Below are positions 34,880 to 44,857 of a DNA stretch of 64,000 nucleotides, piece by piece. How positions within the stretch are numbered: position 1 is the stretch's first letter; each line of letters starts with the position of its first letter. Position numbers and translations under genes: made by a program. The notes under the pieces were generated by a model that searched no databases, was not told the DNA's origin, and saw nothing but the letters and a program-made list of their open reading frames with translations. The DNA comes from Chitinispirillales bacterium ANBcel5. Its GTDB lineage: Bacteria > Fibrobacterota > Chitinivibrionia > Chitinivibrionales > Chitinispirillaceae. The stretch covers positions 62,001 through 126,000 of the forward strand of contig JARUKZ010000004.1 in NCBI GenBank assembly GCA_029688955.1, given 5' to 3'.

Positions 34880-35962
34880 TCAAAACAGTGTGTTTGGAAG
34901 TTTATCACTCTTTTTAATATCTTCAAGATATTTCTTTATTTGCGGCAGCCGGGAACGCTCAATTACAAGCACTGCATCATCTACGGTAATTACAGCTACA
35001 TTTTTAAGACCAATAGCCGCAACAGAGCTGCTTGATTTATTAACGATCAGTGAGTCACTACACTCCTGTTCAAAAATATTATTGCCAGTTGCAGTTGTGT
35101 TATGGTCGTTATTGCCAAAAATTCTGCCAATCGATTCCCAGGAACCTATATCATCCCACTGGAAATTAACTGCAACAGCAGCCACTTCTTTGGAATATTC
35201 CATTACTCCAAAATCGATCGATTCTTTGCAACAATCCCGGTAGAATTGCTCGATAGCACTTTCGGTGAATCGGCAATCAGCAAGCGTTTCCATTTGTGAT
35301 TTAAGCTGAGGCATATGCTTTTTAAATTCATCAATAATTACTGATGATCGCCACACAAACATACCGCTGTTCCAGAGATAGTTTCCGGAATCTTTAAATA
35401 CTTGTGCCTTTTCCGGTGAAGGCTTCTCAACAAATCTTTTAACTCTGAATAATTCCAGCTCATCTTTTTGGCCCTCTTTTGAGTCCAGCTCTATGTACCC
35501 GTATCCAGTTTCGGGTCTGGAGGGTCTGATGCCAAATACGATAAGGCGCTGGGAATCCTTAGCAACTGATACCGCATATTGCGCAGCATCAATAAAAGCA
35601 CTCTTAGGTGCTATGGAATGATCCGCAGAAACAACAACCATAACAGCATCTTCATACTGTTCTCTAATCCAGGCAGCCGCCAGCGCAATGGCCGGGGCAG
35701 TATTTTTCCCCTGTGGTTCACCGATGAGGATAACCTGATCGGGGTCGGGCAGAATGGATTCAATTTTTTGGGCGATAGTTGTACTGGTGATTATCAGTGG
35801 TTTTGTGTCTTGAGAGCACAAAGGTGCAATTCTTTCTATAGTTTCCTCAATCATGCTTTTGGGGCCAGCTATGGAGTGGAGCTGTTTTGGCATGGCTGAT
35901 CGGCTCAGAGGCCAGAAACGCTCTCCTATACCTCCGGCTAAAATAACGGGAACCACTTTCAT
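34880..35962 (-). CDS. manC: Mannose-1-phosphate guanylyltransferase
   Basis: A 360-aa cytosolic nucleotidyltransferase making GDP-mannose for surface polysaccharides. Features: VPVILAGGIGERFWPLSRSAMPKQ at the start, then QVILIGEPQGKNTAPAIALAA, VVVSADHSI, FVEKPSPEKAQ, NSGMFVWRSSVI and VEFQWDDIGSWESI-like FQWDDIGSWES. The phosphomannose isomerase domain of bifunctional ManC is absent, as in single-domain forms. The ATG at 35962 has GGAAG at good spacing; an ATG four codons upstream (35974) is the alternative. It follows the PHP gene by 5-17 bp. Confidence 0.93.
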   Translation of the reverse strand: MKVVPVILAGGIGERFWPLSRSAMPKQLHSIAGPKSMIEETIERIAPLCSQDTKPLIITSTTIAQKIESILPDPDQVILIGEPQGKNTAPAIALAAAWIREQYEDAVMVVVSADHSIAPKSAFIDAAQYAVSVAKDSQRLIVFGIRPSRPETGYGYIELDSKEGQKDELELFRVKRFVEKPSPEKAQVFKDSGNYLWNSGMFVWRSSVIIDEFKKHMPQLKSQMETLADCRFTESAIEQFYRDCCKESIDFGVMEYSKEVAAVAVNFQWDDIGSWESIGRIFGNNDHNTTATGNNIFEQECSDSLIVNKSSSSVAAIGLKNVAVITVDDAVLVIERSRLPQIKKYLEDIKKSDKLPNTLF

Positions 35963-35979
35963 AGTATCTTCCATTCTTT

Positions 35980-36831
35980 TTAAAGTGCAGGAACCAGTTT
36001 TTGCTTGAGACTTTTCACTGTTCCACCAGGTGTACGGGGCAGTCCGATATCTGATTTGTGGTGGTTGGCTGAGTAGTGAAAATCAGACCCACCGGTATAC
36101 GCCAGGTGGTATTTCTTACAAATCTTTAAATAATGACGTTCTGCAGCTCTGGGGTGCTCCGGATGGTATACCTCAATTCCCATCAATCCGTCACGGATAA
36201 ACTCAGGTATACGCTCATCAACTTTAGTGACTGCAGGGTGAGCAAGTACCGGAATACCCCCGGCCTGTTTAACCAGGTCAAATACCTCTCGGGGCTGCAT
36301 TTTTAGTTTTTCTACATAGGCGGGTAATCCATAGCCGATATATTTCTCAAAAGCTTCCCGAAAAGAGTATACGAGTTCCTCTTTTAACATCGCAGCAGCT
36401 ATATGAGGCCTCCCAATAGCACCAAGCCCGGCTACACTCAGTACCGTATCAAATCTAAGGTCGACGCCCTGTTTGTTGAGGTTTGATACAATTTTTTGAG
36501 CTCGAAGGTACCTTGCAGCTTTCATCTCCTTTAATTTGTTGATAAGGGCAGGACAGGTAATATCAACATAATACCCCAGAATATGAATATCGGTCCCCTG
36601 AATATCACTGGAGAGCTCAACTCCCGGTATTACTTCTATACCCATTGATCTACCCAGCTGTAACGCTAAAGGATAGGCATCAGTGCAATCATGATCGGTA
36701 ATCGAAATTGCAGAAAGTCCCCTGGCTACAGCAGCCTCCATAACTTCTTTTACGGTATATGAACCGTCAGAGAAAGTGGTATGTATATGGAGATCAACAT
36801 ATTTTCGTATTGATCCGTTATTTGGCAGCAT
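35980..36831 (-). CDS. PHP-domain phosphoesterase (YciV/RNase AM-like)
   Basis: A 283-aa metal-dependent phosphoesterase. The PHP motifs are YVDLHIHTTFSDGS (about 12-25), ISITDHDCTDAY, IPGVELSSDIQGTDIHILGYYVD, IPVLAHPAV and YTGGSDFHYS, giving the His/Asp/Glu ligands for a trinuclear metal site. Relatives hydrolyse nucleoside 3',5'-bisphosphates or the 5' ends of short RNAs. Length and motif order fit YciV-like members rather than the PHP domain of DNA polymerase III. It is the first gene of a short run with manC. Confidence 0.9.
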   Translation of the reverse strand: MLPNNGSIRKYVDLHIHTTFSDGSYTVKEVMEAAVARGLSAISITDHDCTDAYPLALQLGRSMGIEVIPGVELSSDIQGTDIHILGYYVDITCPALINKLKEMKAARYLRAQKIVSNLNKQGVDLRFDTVLSVAGLGAIGRPHIAAAMLKEELVYSFREAFEKYIGYGLPAYVEKLKMQPREVFDLVKQAGGIPVLAHPAVTKVDERIPEFIRDGLMGIEVYHPEHPRAAERHYLKICKKYHLAYTGGSDFHYSANHHKSDIGLPRTPGGTVKSLKQKLVPAL

Positions 36832-36960
36832 CCTGTTAATCGTTTAGTAAAGGTATACAATTTTGTTCAAAGAACTAAAATAAGCAAATAGTGTTTTGAT
36901 GGTCAAGGAAATGCTGATAATCTTTTATATATTTAGTAAGTATTGGGAAGAGAGGGGTAT

Positions 36961-37203
36961 ATGAGTGATAAAAATAGCGACGAATTCGAAAATGGATTGA
37001 GAGAAATTCTCTCTTCAGGGGGAAACTCATCAAAAGATAAGAGGAAAACGGGTAAAAAAAAGATGAAATTAGAGCCTAATGAGCCTGAAAAATCTCACAT
37101 CAACAAAAAAACCGTAATTATCTATACAATTATTCGAATAATTGCGGCTCTTTTAGTACTTATATTTTTTATTATGTTTGTGTTACAGATATCGTTTCGA
37201 TAA
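36961..37203 (+). CDS. Small single-pass membrane protein
   Basis: 80 aa from an ATG at 36961 preceded by GAGAGGGG. The first 48 residues are charged and Lys-rich (DKRKTGKKKMKLEPNEPEK); one membrane helix follows (about 53-75, YTIIRIIAALLVLIFFIMFVL) with a short end. It is likely a type II inner-membrane protein. It has no recognised family. It converges with the kinase gene, one base apart. Confidence 0.6.
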   Translation: MSDKNSDEFENGLREILSSGGNSSKDKRKTGKKKMKLEPNEPEKSHINKKTVIIYTIIRIIAALLVLIFFIMFVLQISFR

Positions 37204-37204
37204 T

Positions 37205-39967
37205 TCACCAACGATCAAAGTTGTTTTGAATGCGAAGTACTTTGAAATATTCCCAGGAGCGGGGGGATAACCTGTTACCCAATCTGTACAGATGTGCCTG
37301 CGCCAGGCGGGTGTTTCCCTGAATGCTGGCCTTAAAGGCTACATGGAAAAGGTAATTGGGGTTTTGGGGCTGAAGATGATTCCAGTGTCGTATAAACCCT
37401 GATTCAGAAATCTCATCCAGATAATATTTTGCGATCAGCCTTGGTAATGGGAATGGATGATGGCTATCAATGACGTCTCTAAAGATTGGTAAATTCAGCG
37501 TTTTTGCCTCTCGTGCCTTAATTTCTCCGGTTTTAATAGCTGAAAGCCACTTGTTTAAAGATCCTTCAGAGACTTCACGGTGCACCTTTTCATATAACGA
37601 GAGCGCATACTCATAAGAAAAATCGTATTCATAAATTTCTGCAAGATTCATCCAGGCTCCCCATACACCGGAAGTAACATCGTTTGTGTGTGCACATTGA
37701 TTGAATATCTCTGCGGCGGCACTTATTCTACCCCGGTTCAGGTATGTTTCTCCAAGCAATGTACGGGCTTGAGTTTGTATCTGGTGCTGGGGGTAGAGGG
37801 CGATAATTCGCTCTGCAACTTCCTCCGCCTCCTGCAACAGACCTTCTTTGGAATAGTGCTTTAGGATTGAAAGATGGAGTTGTGCCCACATATGGATATA
37901 TCTTCTGTTTAAAGGAGTATGGGCACTGATTATTCTCTCTGCTACCTGAAACTGATTCCTTCTGAGCGCTTCTGCTGCGGTTTTTAGTGCAGATGCTTGT
38001 ACAGAGAAATTAACGGGGCTGTTTGAGTGGTTTAAGTCTATTGCTCTGTTTATACTATCGGCAATTGTATACTGCCCCAGTCTTCTGTAGGTTACTGCCT
38101 TTAAAAAGTTTTCTTGGGCTGAAAACTCTCCGTCCCTGGTAGCTAAAAGCGCACTTTTTTCCAGTGTTTGCAGGGCTTCGTTATATTGTCCCATTCGTAT
38201 TTTGCAATCAGCGACTTTTATAAGCAGCTCTCTTCTTTTTTCTGGGTTGTTTTGTTGGATTAGGAGTCCCTCGTATTCATCCTTAGCGGCTTGAAAATCT
38301 CCTCTTTCCCAGAATCTCATGGCTATAAGTGTTGGGCTGGGTACAAGGGGGATAGATCTGCGATAGATACGGGGGTTTATAAAATCGGCAGTACCGTTGT
38401 TAACAAAAAATCCGATCTTTTCATGCCCTTCTCCTCTGGGCGGAAAAAAATCATAAATTTTAGCTATGTGTTGGTCGTTTATCGTGAGGCTAAGCGATTT
38501 ATCTATTCTCTCAACAGTGACCCTGTTAATGGTTTTAAGTTGAATAGGATTATCAGTGATATCGGTAAAAAGAAAAGAGCTGTTAGGAAATGTGATCCCG
38601 GCTTCACCGGTACCGTTGCGGTTAATGTGTATACAGTAGGCATCATTGGGATTGTCGCCAAAGAGGAAAATACCAGCATTGAAGAGATCGTTTTCCACTG
38701 CACCGATCTCCAGATCTATTCTCAGATCTCTGTTGAATGTTTCATTTAAAAGAGCGTAGGATAAACCTTGAGACTGTGCTCTTAAATGTCCCTCATCAGT
38801 GACCCACATTGTGCCGGTTCTTCCATCTATATCGATAATAGACCATCGTTCGAGGGCCTCTGCTCTAATAAACTCTTCCTCATACACCAGTTGTAATCGT
38901 GAAAGCCCTCTTCTGCTTTGAATATAGCGACTGGTTAGAAACGCACTTGAAAATGCCAGAATTATTGCAAAAATGACCAGTGGAGCCCAATGCCTCTTTA
39001 AAAACCTTCTGCTTAAATACCACAGGGATGGTGGCTGAGCCATAACAGGTTCACCGCGTTGATACCGGTTTATGTCTTCCTTAAACTCCTGCATCGACTG
39101 GTATCGATTTGCACTATCCTTTGCCATTGCTTTGAGAATGATTGCTTCAACCTCTGAGGGCAACCACTGAATAATTTTTCGAGGTGGGGTAGGGTTCGCT
39201 TCCATTACATTGATAGTAGTTTGGTGCAAGTTGCTCTGATCCAAATAGGGGTTTTGGAAGGTAAGCATTTCATAGAGCATAATTCCAAGAGAGCAGATAT
39301 CACTGCGATGGTCGACTCTGGCTCCTGTAAGTCTCTCGGGAGCCATATAAGCGGGTGAACCCATAATTTCACCAGTTCTGGTGATACCGGTGTCTTCGCT
39401 TTCTATTGCTTTTGCCAGGCCAAAATCGATAAGTACCGGTGTAAGACGGTCTTTCATTATCACATTATTGAGCTTAAGATCACGGTGAATAATTCTCTTG
39501 GAGTGAGCGTAGGCAAGTGCATCGGCCAGGCGTGCTATAATTTCCAAAACATCGACCAGCTTTGGTTTAGTTTCATGTAGAAAATGGTATAGGTTTTTAC
39601 CCGGGATATACTCCATAGCCAGGTAATAGATATTGTTTTGGGCTGCTACTTCGTAAGTGGTTACGATATTGGGGTGGCTCAGCTTTGCCACCGAGTGCGC
39701 TTCAGAAAGGAAACGCTCTATGAAGCGATTGTTTAGAGTGATATTTGCAGGCATTACTTTGAGTGCAACTTCGCGTCCAAGATCAAGTTGCATTGCTCTG
39801 TAAACGACAGCCATACCGCCTCTGTCGATCTCTTCTATGATCCTGTACCTACCCACAGTTGAGCCTACGGGCAATATCGTCCTCCTTATGGAGGAAATCA
39901 TATTTCGAATTCTGAATTTACCACCTTGGGACGGTTTGTTTTCAGGGTTAGTTTGTGGGTTGTTCAT
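37205..39967 (-). CDS. Membrane Ser/Thr protein kinase with TPR repeats
   Basis: 920 aa. The kinase domain spans about residues 38-300: the Gly loop is IDRGGMAVVYRA, Lys70 is in VALKVM, the catalytic loop is HRDLKLNN (161-168), then DFG (181-183) and GSPAYMAPERL. One membrane helix (about 328-345) follows. The outside part has a concanavalin/LamG-like beta region (about 355-540), then tetratricopeptide repeats (about 560-900, e.g. AKDEYEGLLIQQNNPEKR, NRGRISAAAEIFNQ). The kinase is inside the cell and the sensor part outside. It is not obviously linked to its neighbours in function. Confidence 0.92.
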   Translation of the reverse strand: MNNPQTNPENKPSQGGKFRIRNMISSIRRTILPVGSTVGRYRIIEEIDRGGMAVVYRAMQLDLGREVALKVMPANITLNNRFIERFLSEAHSVAKLSHPNIVTTYEVAAQNNIYYLAMEYIPGKNLYHFLHETKPKLVDVLEIIARLADALAYAHSKRIIHRDLKLNNVIMKDRLTPVLIDFGLAKAIESEDTGITRTGEIMGSPAYMAPERLTGARVDHRSDICSLGIMLYEMLTFQNPYLDQSNLHQTTINVMEANPTPPRKIIQWLPSEVEAIILKAMAKDSANRYQSMQEFKEDINRYQRGEPVMAQPPSLWYLSRRFLKRHWAPLVIFAIILAFSSAFLTSRYIQSRRGLSRLQLVYEEEFIRAEALERWSIIDIDGRTGTMWVTDEGHLRAQSQGLSYALLNETFNRDLRIDLEIGAVENDLFNAGIFLFGDNPNDAYCIHINRNGTGEAGITFPNSSFLFTDITDNPIQLKTINRVTVERIDKSLSLTINDQHIAKIYDFFPPRGEGHEKIGFFVNNGTADFINPRIYRRSIPLVPSPTLIAMRFWERGDFQAAKDEYEGLLIQQNNPEKRRELLIKVADCKIRMGQYNEALQTLEKSALLATRDGEFSAQENFLKAVTYRRLGQYTIADSINRAIDLNHSNSPVNFSVQASALKTAAEALRRNQFQVAERIISAHTPLNRRYIHMWAQLHLSILKHYSKEGLLQEAEEVAERIIALYPQHQIQTQARTLLGETYLNRGRISAAAEIFNQCAHTNDVTSGVWGAWMNLAEIYEYDFSYEYALSLYEKVHREVSEGSLNKWLSAIKTGEIKAREAKTLNLPIFRDVIDSHHPFPLPRLIAKYYLDEISESGFIRHWNHLQPQNPNYLFHVAFKASIQGNTRLAQAHLYRLGNRLSPRSWEYFKVLRIQNNFDRW

Positions 39968-40101
39968 AGTTGATCATTTTATGTTGAGTCAGAGTATCCG
40001 TATCGGCTTGTTATTTTAAATTATTATCTTTTTCAGATAAAAACAATCAAATACATGTAACTCAAACTACCTTTATATTTTTGAGAAAGCAATTGATAAG
40101 T

Positions 40102-41139
40102 TTAAATGCTGTTTTCTAAAATTCTTAAAAACTCCTCTGGAATAGTGGCTTCAATTCGAAGAGTTTTTTTGGTGTGTGGATGTGGGAAAGTTAGCTTATG
40201 TGCATGAAGATAGAGGCGGTTAGGTATGGTTTTTTGGGAGAAAAGGACTTTATCAAGAGTACTGTCTCCATAACGGACATCACCGACAACAGGGGCCTTT
40301 AGGTAAGACATCTGAACTCTGATTTGATGGGTTCTGCCGGTATGAAGAGTCACTTCAACACGAGAGAGATCATGTTGATAGCTAATTAGTTTATAGCTGC
40401 TTTTTGACACTGCCCCCTTTTGATCAACGGTCATTTTCATCCCCGTTGCCGAGCGGTCAGAGCGTTTAAGGGTGGTGGTAACCGTGTCATGATTTTTAGG
40501 GGGGCGGTGGTGACATACAGCGATATACTTTTTTCCAAACTTGTCGCTTTGCATGGATTGGTGTAAAATACGTGTCACCCCCTTGTTTTTAGCCAGTAAA
40601 ATTACTCCGCTGGTATCACGATCAAGACGGTGCACCAGTACCGGTGTTTGTGATTCAGAGCTGCACTCACCTTTGGAGATGAGGTAGGCAGTTGCCATAT
40701 CGATGAGGTTGTCGTGATTTAGATGGCCGCTGCCGGAGTGAACGACCAGTCCGGCGGGTTTATTACAGGCAAGTATGTAGGGGTCTTCATAGAGAACGTG
40801 AAAATTTTTCTTGAAAAATCTGGTATTGATAAGGCTTTCAAGAGATTGATCAACCCTGGAAGCGGGTTTAAGCTCTGAGGGATCAATTTTTAACTGAAGA
40901 CAATCACCTTCTTTAAGGCGGTAGTTTTGTTTAACTTTTTTCCCATCTACTTTAATTCCTCCCTTACGAATAAGTCCGTAGATCTCTGAGAGGCCAAGTA
41001 GAGGTAATCTTTTCCTGAAATATTTATCAATACGCGACCCGGCTTCATCCGGGCCGCATTTGAGCTCAACCACATTAATATCCGTTATAAAGTCCGCTAA
41101 TCGATTTTCCCTGGTTGGTAAACATAATTGCTTTTGCAA
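40102..41139 (-). CDS. RluC/RluD-type RNA pseudouridine synthase
   Basis: Up to 345 aa. An N-terminal S4 RNA-binding domain (about 35-95, DEAGSRIDKYFRKRLP, IRKGGIKVDGKKVKQNYRLKEGD) is followed by the catalytic domain with HRLDRDTSGVILLAKN (catalytic Asp in RLD) and HTGRTHQIRVQMSYLKAPVVGDVRYG. It converts uridines in 23S rRNA. The long start overlaps the prs gene by 65 bp; a GTG at 41073, right after the prs stop, gives 323 aa and a more usual N-terminus but has no clear ribosome-binding site. Confidence 0.9.
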   Translation of the reverse strand: MQKQLCLPTRENRLADFITDINVVELKCGPDEAGSRIDKYFRKRLPLLGLSEIYGLIRKGGIKVDGKKVKQNYRLKEGDCLQLKIDPSELKPASRVDQSLESLINTRFFKKNFHVLYEDPYILACNKPAGLVVHSGSGHLNHDNLIDMATAYLISKGECSSESQTPVLVHRLDRDTSGVILLAKNKGVTRILHQSMQSDKFGKKYIAVCHHRPPKNHDTVTTTLKRSDRSATGMKMTVDQKGAVSKSSYKLISYQHDLSRVEVTLHTGRTHQIRVQMSYLKAPVVGDVRYGDSTLDKVLFSQKTIPNRLYLHAHKLTFPHPHTKKTLRIEATIPEEFLRILENSI

Positions 41140-42022
41140 AAAGTTCGGAAACAGAGATTACTTTCAGTTTTGGAAATTTCTTCTCTTCTGGTATGAAGAT
41201 TGTGTCGGTTACGACAAGTTTAGATAATGCCGAGTTGTTCAGCTTTTCAGCCGCATCACCACTAAGCACAGGATGCACACAACAGGCCTGAATTTCAGTT
41301 ACTCCAAGATCTTCAAGTGCTCTAACCACTTCCAGAATAGAGCCACCGGATGCAATTTCATCATCAAAAATGATAGCTCTTTTTCCTTTAACATCTCCGA
41401 TAACGTGATGAATATATGGTGTTTCAGAATCGTCGCTTCTTCTTTTATCCAGAATTGCCATTGGAAGATTCATTCTGATTGCATAAGCTCCAGCACGTTT
41501 TGCGCTTCCTGCATCAGGGGCAACCACGACACAATTATCTGTACCACATTCTTCAAAATAGTCACACAGCAGTCTTCCTGCTAAAAGATGGTCCACCGGA
41601 ACTCTGAAGAAACCCTGAATCTGAGGTGAGTGCAAATTCATCGTCATCACTCTGTCTGCACCGGCAGTTTCAAGCAAGTCGGCCATCAACCGTGCAGTAA
41701 TTGAAATTCTTGGTTCATCTTTTTTATCTGATCGTACATAAGGGAAGTAGGGTACTACTGCAGTAATTCGAGCAGCGCTGGCGTGCTTGATAGCATCTAT
41801 CATAATCAGCAGCTCCATTATACCATCATTAACCGGTGTACACGAAGGCTGGATTATGAAAACATCATGTCCCCTCACACTATCAACTATTTTTACTTTG
41901 ATGTTTTCATTACTGAATCTGATTACTTCCCGTTCCCCCAATTCTATGCCAGCATGTTTGCAGATTGCCTGGGCCAGAGGAACATTTGCATTTCCCGAAA
42001 AGATCTTCAGTTTACCTGTCAT
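41075..42022 (-). CDS. prs: Ribose-phosphate pyrophosphokinase
   Basis: A 315-aa enzyme making PRPP from ribose 5-phosphate and ATP, for nucleotide synthesis. Features: LKIFSGNANVPLAQAI, VDSVRGHDVFIIQPSCTPVNDGIMELLIMIDA, VVPYFPYVRSDKKDEPRISITA, VMTMNLHSPQIQGFF, VVVAPDAGSAKRA and the PRPP-binding IIFDDEIASGGSI. The flexible-loop segment reads YVRSDKKDEPR where YARQDRK is common. It lies 2 bp after the DUF4388 gene, in an operon-like run from the relA/spoT gene to the pseudouridine synthase. Confidence 0.96.
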   Translation of the reverse strand: MTGKLKIFSGNANVPLAQAICKHAGIELGEREVIRFSNENIKVKIVDSVRGHDVFIIQPSCTPVNDGIMELLIMIDAIKHASAARITAVVPYFPYVRSDKKDEPRISITARLMADLLETAGADRVMTMNLHSPQIQGFFRVPVDHLLAGRLLCDYFEECGTDNCVVVAPDAGSAKRAGAYAIRMNLPMAILDKRRSDDSETPYIHHVIGDVKGKRAIIFDDEIASGGSILEVVRALEDLGVTEIQACCVHPVLSGDAAEKLNNSALSKLVVTDTIFIPEEKKFPKLKVISVSELFAKAIMFTNQGKSISGLYNGY

Positions 42023-42024
42023 TA

Positions 42025-42471
42025 CTAATTAGCTCCATTCTTTCGCTCGTCCCACTCAAATGCTATATCCATCATCGTCTCAGAGATCAGTCTTGGTTGA
42101 GTGATCTCTTTGGGTTCAAAATAAAAATCGCCCTCTTCTAATGAAAGCATCAAAAAAATCGCTTCCCTGCCAGTTTCATTTCTATAAAAAGCATCGATTA
42201 CCTGGCCTTTGAGGAAAGTCAGATACCCTTTTCTTCTTCCACAGTACACATGGAGTATACCTTCACGTCTGCCGATTTCAAGAAACTGAATAGCATCAAG
42301 CAAACTGGTATGTTTGAGGTTACCGCTGAAAACGAAGCTTGTGTTAAAGGATTGAGTTTGAGTTTGTTGAACATTTTTCTTGTGCATAAAAAAAATCCAT
42401 GCACCACCTCCACAAACACCGCACAGCAGCCCAGATAATAAAAGCCAGACCGGAACTTCGAAAATAAACAT
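42025..42471 (-). CDS. Membrane-anchored DUF4388 protein
   Basis: 148 aa. One N-terminal membrane helix (about 7-28, with LLCGVCGGGAWIFFM) is followed by a DUF4388/PatA-type domain (about 45-130, SGNLKHTSLLDAIQFLEIGRREGILHV, KGYLTFLKGQVIDAFYRNETGREAIFLML, EEGDFYFEP). This domain is common in signalling and gliding proteins of several Gram-negative groups; its activity is not established. It is 3 bp after the RelA/SpoT gene and 2 bp before prs. Confidence 0.85.
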   Translation of the reverse strand: MFIFEVPVWLLLSGLLCGVCGGGAWIFFMHKKNVQQTQTQSFNTSFVFSGNLKHTSLLDAIQFLEIGRREGILHVYCGRRKGYLTFLKGQVIDAFYRNETGREAIFLMLSLEEGDFYFEPKEITQPRLISETMMDIAFEWDERKNGAN

Positions 42472-42474
42472 AAA

Positions 42475-44682
42475 TTACTCCCTCTGTTGAGAGCTGTCCT
42501 GAGGGTAGTTAATATAATCTTTTACACGGGTAACGTTTTCAATTCCTTTAATTCTCTGCAATCTTCTAAAAATCTGTTTTAATTGATTTCTGTTTCTGAT
42601 TTCGATTCTAAACTTGCTTCTGGCTTGTTGGCTTATGGTTTTTATTGAGCCTTCAAGAACATTTGCTCCAAATTCTGAGTACACCTGGCTTATCTCGTGC
42701 AAAAGGCCCGGTCGGTCACCTCCTACCACTTCAAGAGAAACATGGTACTTTTTCTGCTCGCCTTCATCCCAGCGTACATCAATTTTGCGTTCCGGGTCAG
42801 CAGAGAAGAACTCTACGTTGGCACAATCGTCCCTGTGCACCGAGATCCCCCTCCCACGGGTCACAAATCCCACAATCGGGTCTCCCGGTATAGGATTACA
42901 GCACTTAGCAAAGCGAATCATTAGGTTATCATTTCCGCCCACCAGTATACCTTGATTGCGCCCGGTAAAAGTGCCCATAAGGCGCGATACCATATTGGAT
43001 GGAACCGACTTTTTCACCTTACGAACTTTAAAATACTGCATCACTCTACTTATTGGTAGCTCACCATTACCAACCAGTTCATAAAGGCGATCGAGGTTTA
43101 TCAGGCCAAGAAACTGAAGAAGACCGGGAGTATGGTCGTTAAACGAAGTCGTTGAATGGAGTTTTTTATAGGAAGTATGGACGATTTTCTTGCCAAGATC
43201 AATGCTTTCCTGTTTCCCTGTGTTTTTAAGCCAACGCCGTATGGCACTTCTGGCCTTTGGGGTTTTTACCTCTCTTAACCAGTTTATTGAGGGAGATTTT
43301 GAGTTAAGGTGGAGAATTTCTACTGTTTGACCACTTTTTAGTTGCTTGTTGATTGGTTCGATTTTGCCATCAATCTTGGCGCCAATACAGTGAAGACCCA
43401 GTTGAGTGTGTACAGAAAAGGCAAAATCAAGTACCGTGGCACCTTTGGGAAGCGAAATTAAATCCCCATTTGGAGTGAAAACAAATATTTCTGCATGAAA
43501 GAGATCGATTTTAAAAAATTCATAAAATTCGGTTGAGTCTGTAAGGTCTTTTTGCCATTCAATTAAATTTTTTAACCACACCAGAGCTTTATCATCTCTG
43601 CTCATCTCTTTTGAACCACTTTTGTACAGCCAATGTGCAGCGATACCATCCTCAGCTACTTGGTTCATCTCCCATGTACGTATCTGAAGTTCAACAATAT
43701 GTCCCTGCTCCCCATAGACCGTGGTATGCAAAGATTGGTACCCATTACTCTTAGGGGTACTTATGTAATCTTTAAACCGCTCCTGAACCGGGGTCCATAA
43801 AGAGTGTATAATGCCCAGTACGTGATAACAATCTCTTATGGACTTGGTGATAACCCTGAGTGCAAGAAGGTCAAAAATCTCCTCAAAGGGTTTGTTGCGT
43901 TGAACCATTTTTCTATAGATGCTATAGAAATGCTTCGGTCTGCCTACAATTGTTGCCTCAATGCCCTCCTCTTCCAGCCTCCTTCGGAGCGGAAAAGTAA
44001 AATTATCTATTAAAGACTCTCTTTCAACACGGTTTGCAACCACCTTAGCTACAATGTCTTTGTACTCTTCGGGGTAGAGATGCTTAAAGGCAAGGTCCTC
44101 AAGCTCCCATTTAATTTTAGCCATTCCAAGCCTATGTGCCAGGGGAGCATAAATATCTAACGTTTCGGTTGCAATCGCCCGTATGCGATCGGGCTCAAGA
44201 TATTTTAGTGTTCTGAGGTTATGGAGGCGATCGGCAAATTTTATGATTATTACCCGTAGATCCTTAGCCATGGAGAGAAGCATTTTTCGATACGTTTCGG
44301 CTTGTCGCTCCTGACGGGACTTCAGTTGAAAAGTGCTTATTTTAGTCACACCATCCACAAGAAGTGCGATTTCATCACCAAATTCTTCAGCCAGTGTTTC
44401 CTTTTTAATCGTTGTGTCTTCAAGCACATCATGAAGGAGACCGGCAGAGATAGTGACAGAATCAAGGCGCTGTTCGGCAAGGATCAGGGAAACAGCAGCC
44501 GGGTGGGCCAGGAAAGGCTCTCCTGATTTTCGTAGCTGATCTTTGTGGGCTTCCCAGGAAAATCTGAATGCTTTTTCAATCAGCTCTGTATGTACCTTTG
44601 GATTGACCTCTTTAATTTTGCTGAGGAATAATTCACAGGTCTGATCTAATGATGCTGATGGGAGAAAAAGCCCTGAATCCAT
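42475..44682 (-). CDS. rel: Bifunctional (p)ppGpp synthetase/hydrolase, RelA/SpoT family
   Basis: 735 aa, full length for the family. The HD hydrolase domain is intact (LAHPAAVSLILAE, then HDVLEDT at about 84-90, and DRLHNLRTLKYL), so degradation of (p)ppGpp is expected. The synthetase domain has GRPKHFYSIYRKM, DLLALRVI and YISTPKSNGYQSLHTTV, the usual ATP/GTP site. TGS (about 395-455, FTPNGDLISLPKGATVLDFAF) and ACT (about 655-725, GDRPGLLHEISQVYSEFGANVLEGSI) domains follow. It controls the stringent response. It heads a run with DUF4388, prs and the pseudouridine synthase. Confidence 0.96.
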   Translation of the reverse strand: MDSGLFLPSASLDQTCELFLSKIKEVNPKVHTELIEKAFRFSWEAHKDQLRKSGEPFLAHPAAVSLILAEQRLDSVTISAGLLHDVLEDTTIKKETLAEEFGDEIALLVDGVTKISTFQLKSRQERQAETYRKMLLSMAKDLRVIIIKFADRLHNLRTLKYLEPDRIRAIATETLDIYAPLAHRLGMAKIKWELEDLAFKHLYPEEYKDIVAKVVANRVERESLIDNFTFPLRRRLEEEGIEATIVGRPKHFYSIYRKMVQRNKPFEEIFDLLALRVITKSIRDCYHVLGIIHSLWTPVQERFKDYISTPKSNGYQSLHTTVYGEQGHIVELQIRTWEMNQVAEDGIAAHWLYKSGSKEMSRDDKALVWLKNLIEWQKDLTDSTEFYEFFKIDLFHAEIFVFTPNGDLISLPKGATVLDFAFSVHTQLGLHCIGAKIDGKIEPINKQLKSGQTVEILHLNSKSPSINWLREVKTPKARSAIRRWLKNTGKQESIDLGKKIVHTSYKKLHSTTSFNDHTPGLLQFLGLINLDRLYELVGNGELPISRVMQYFKVRKVKKSVPSNMVSRLMGTFTGRNQGILVGGNDNLMIRFAKCCNPIPGDPIVGFVTRGRGISVHRDDCANVEFFSADPERKIDVRWDEGEQKKYHVSLEVVGGDRPGLLHEISQVYSEFGANVLEGSIKTISQQARSKFRIEIRNRNQLKQIFRRLQRIKGIENVTRVKDYINYPQDSSQQRE

Positions 44683-44755
44683 AATAAGTTATTTCGTTTT
44701 TTTAGATGAAAAATTTCTTCCTGATTTTCTTACCCGGGCTAAAATATTTGCCTAT

Positions 44756-44800
44756 AAAAAAATAGTGTTTCGATACCGCTAATAACAGCAGTATCGAAAC
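44756..44800 (-). terminator. Rho-independent terminator of the coiled-coil gene
   Basis: GTTTCGATAC (44767-44776) pairs with GTATCGAAAC (44791-44800). On the minus strand the stem is followed by ACTATTTTTTT, a seven-base T run (44756-44762). It ends the coiled-coil/L,D-transpeptidase transcript before the RelA/SpoT gene. Confidence 0.85.
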
Positions 44801-44857
44801 TAAATGGTGACTACAGCTGGCTACTGTTGAGATGGGGAAGTATTTGCTTTTGATGGC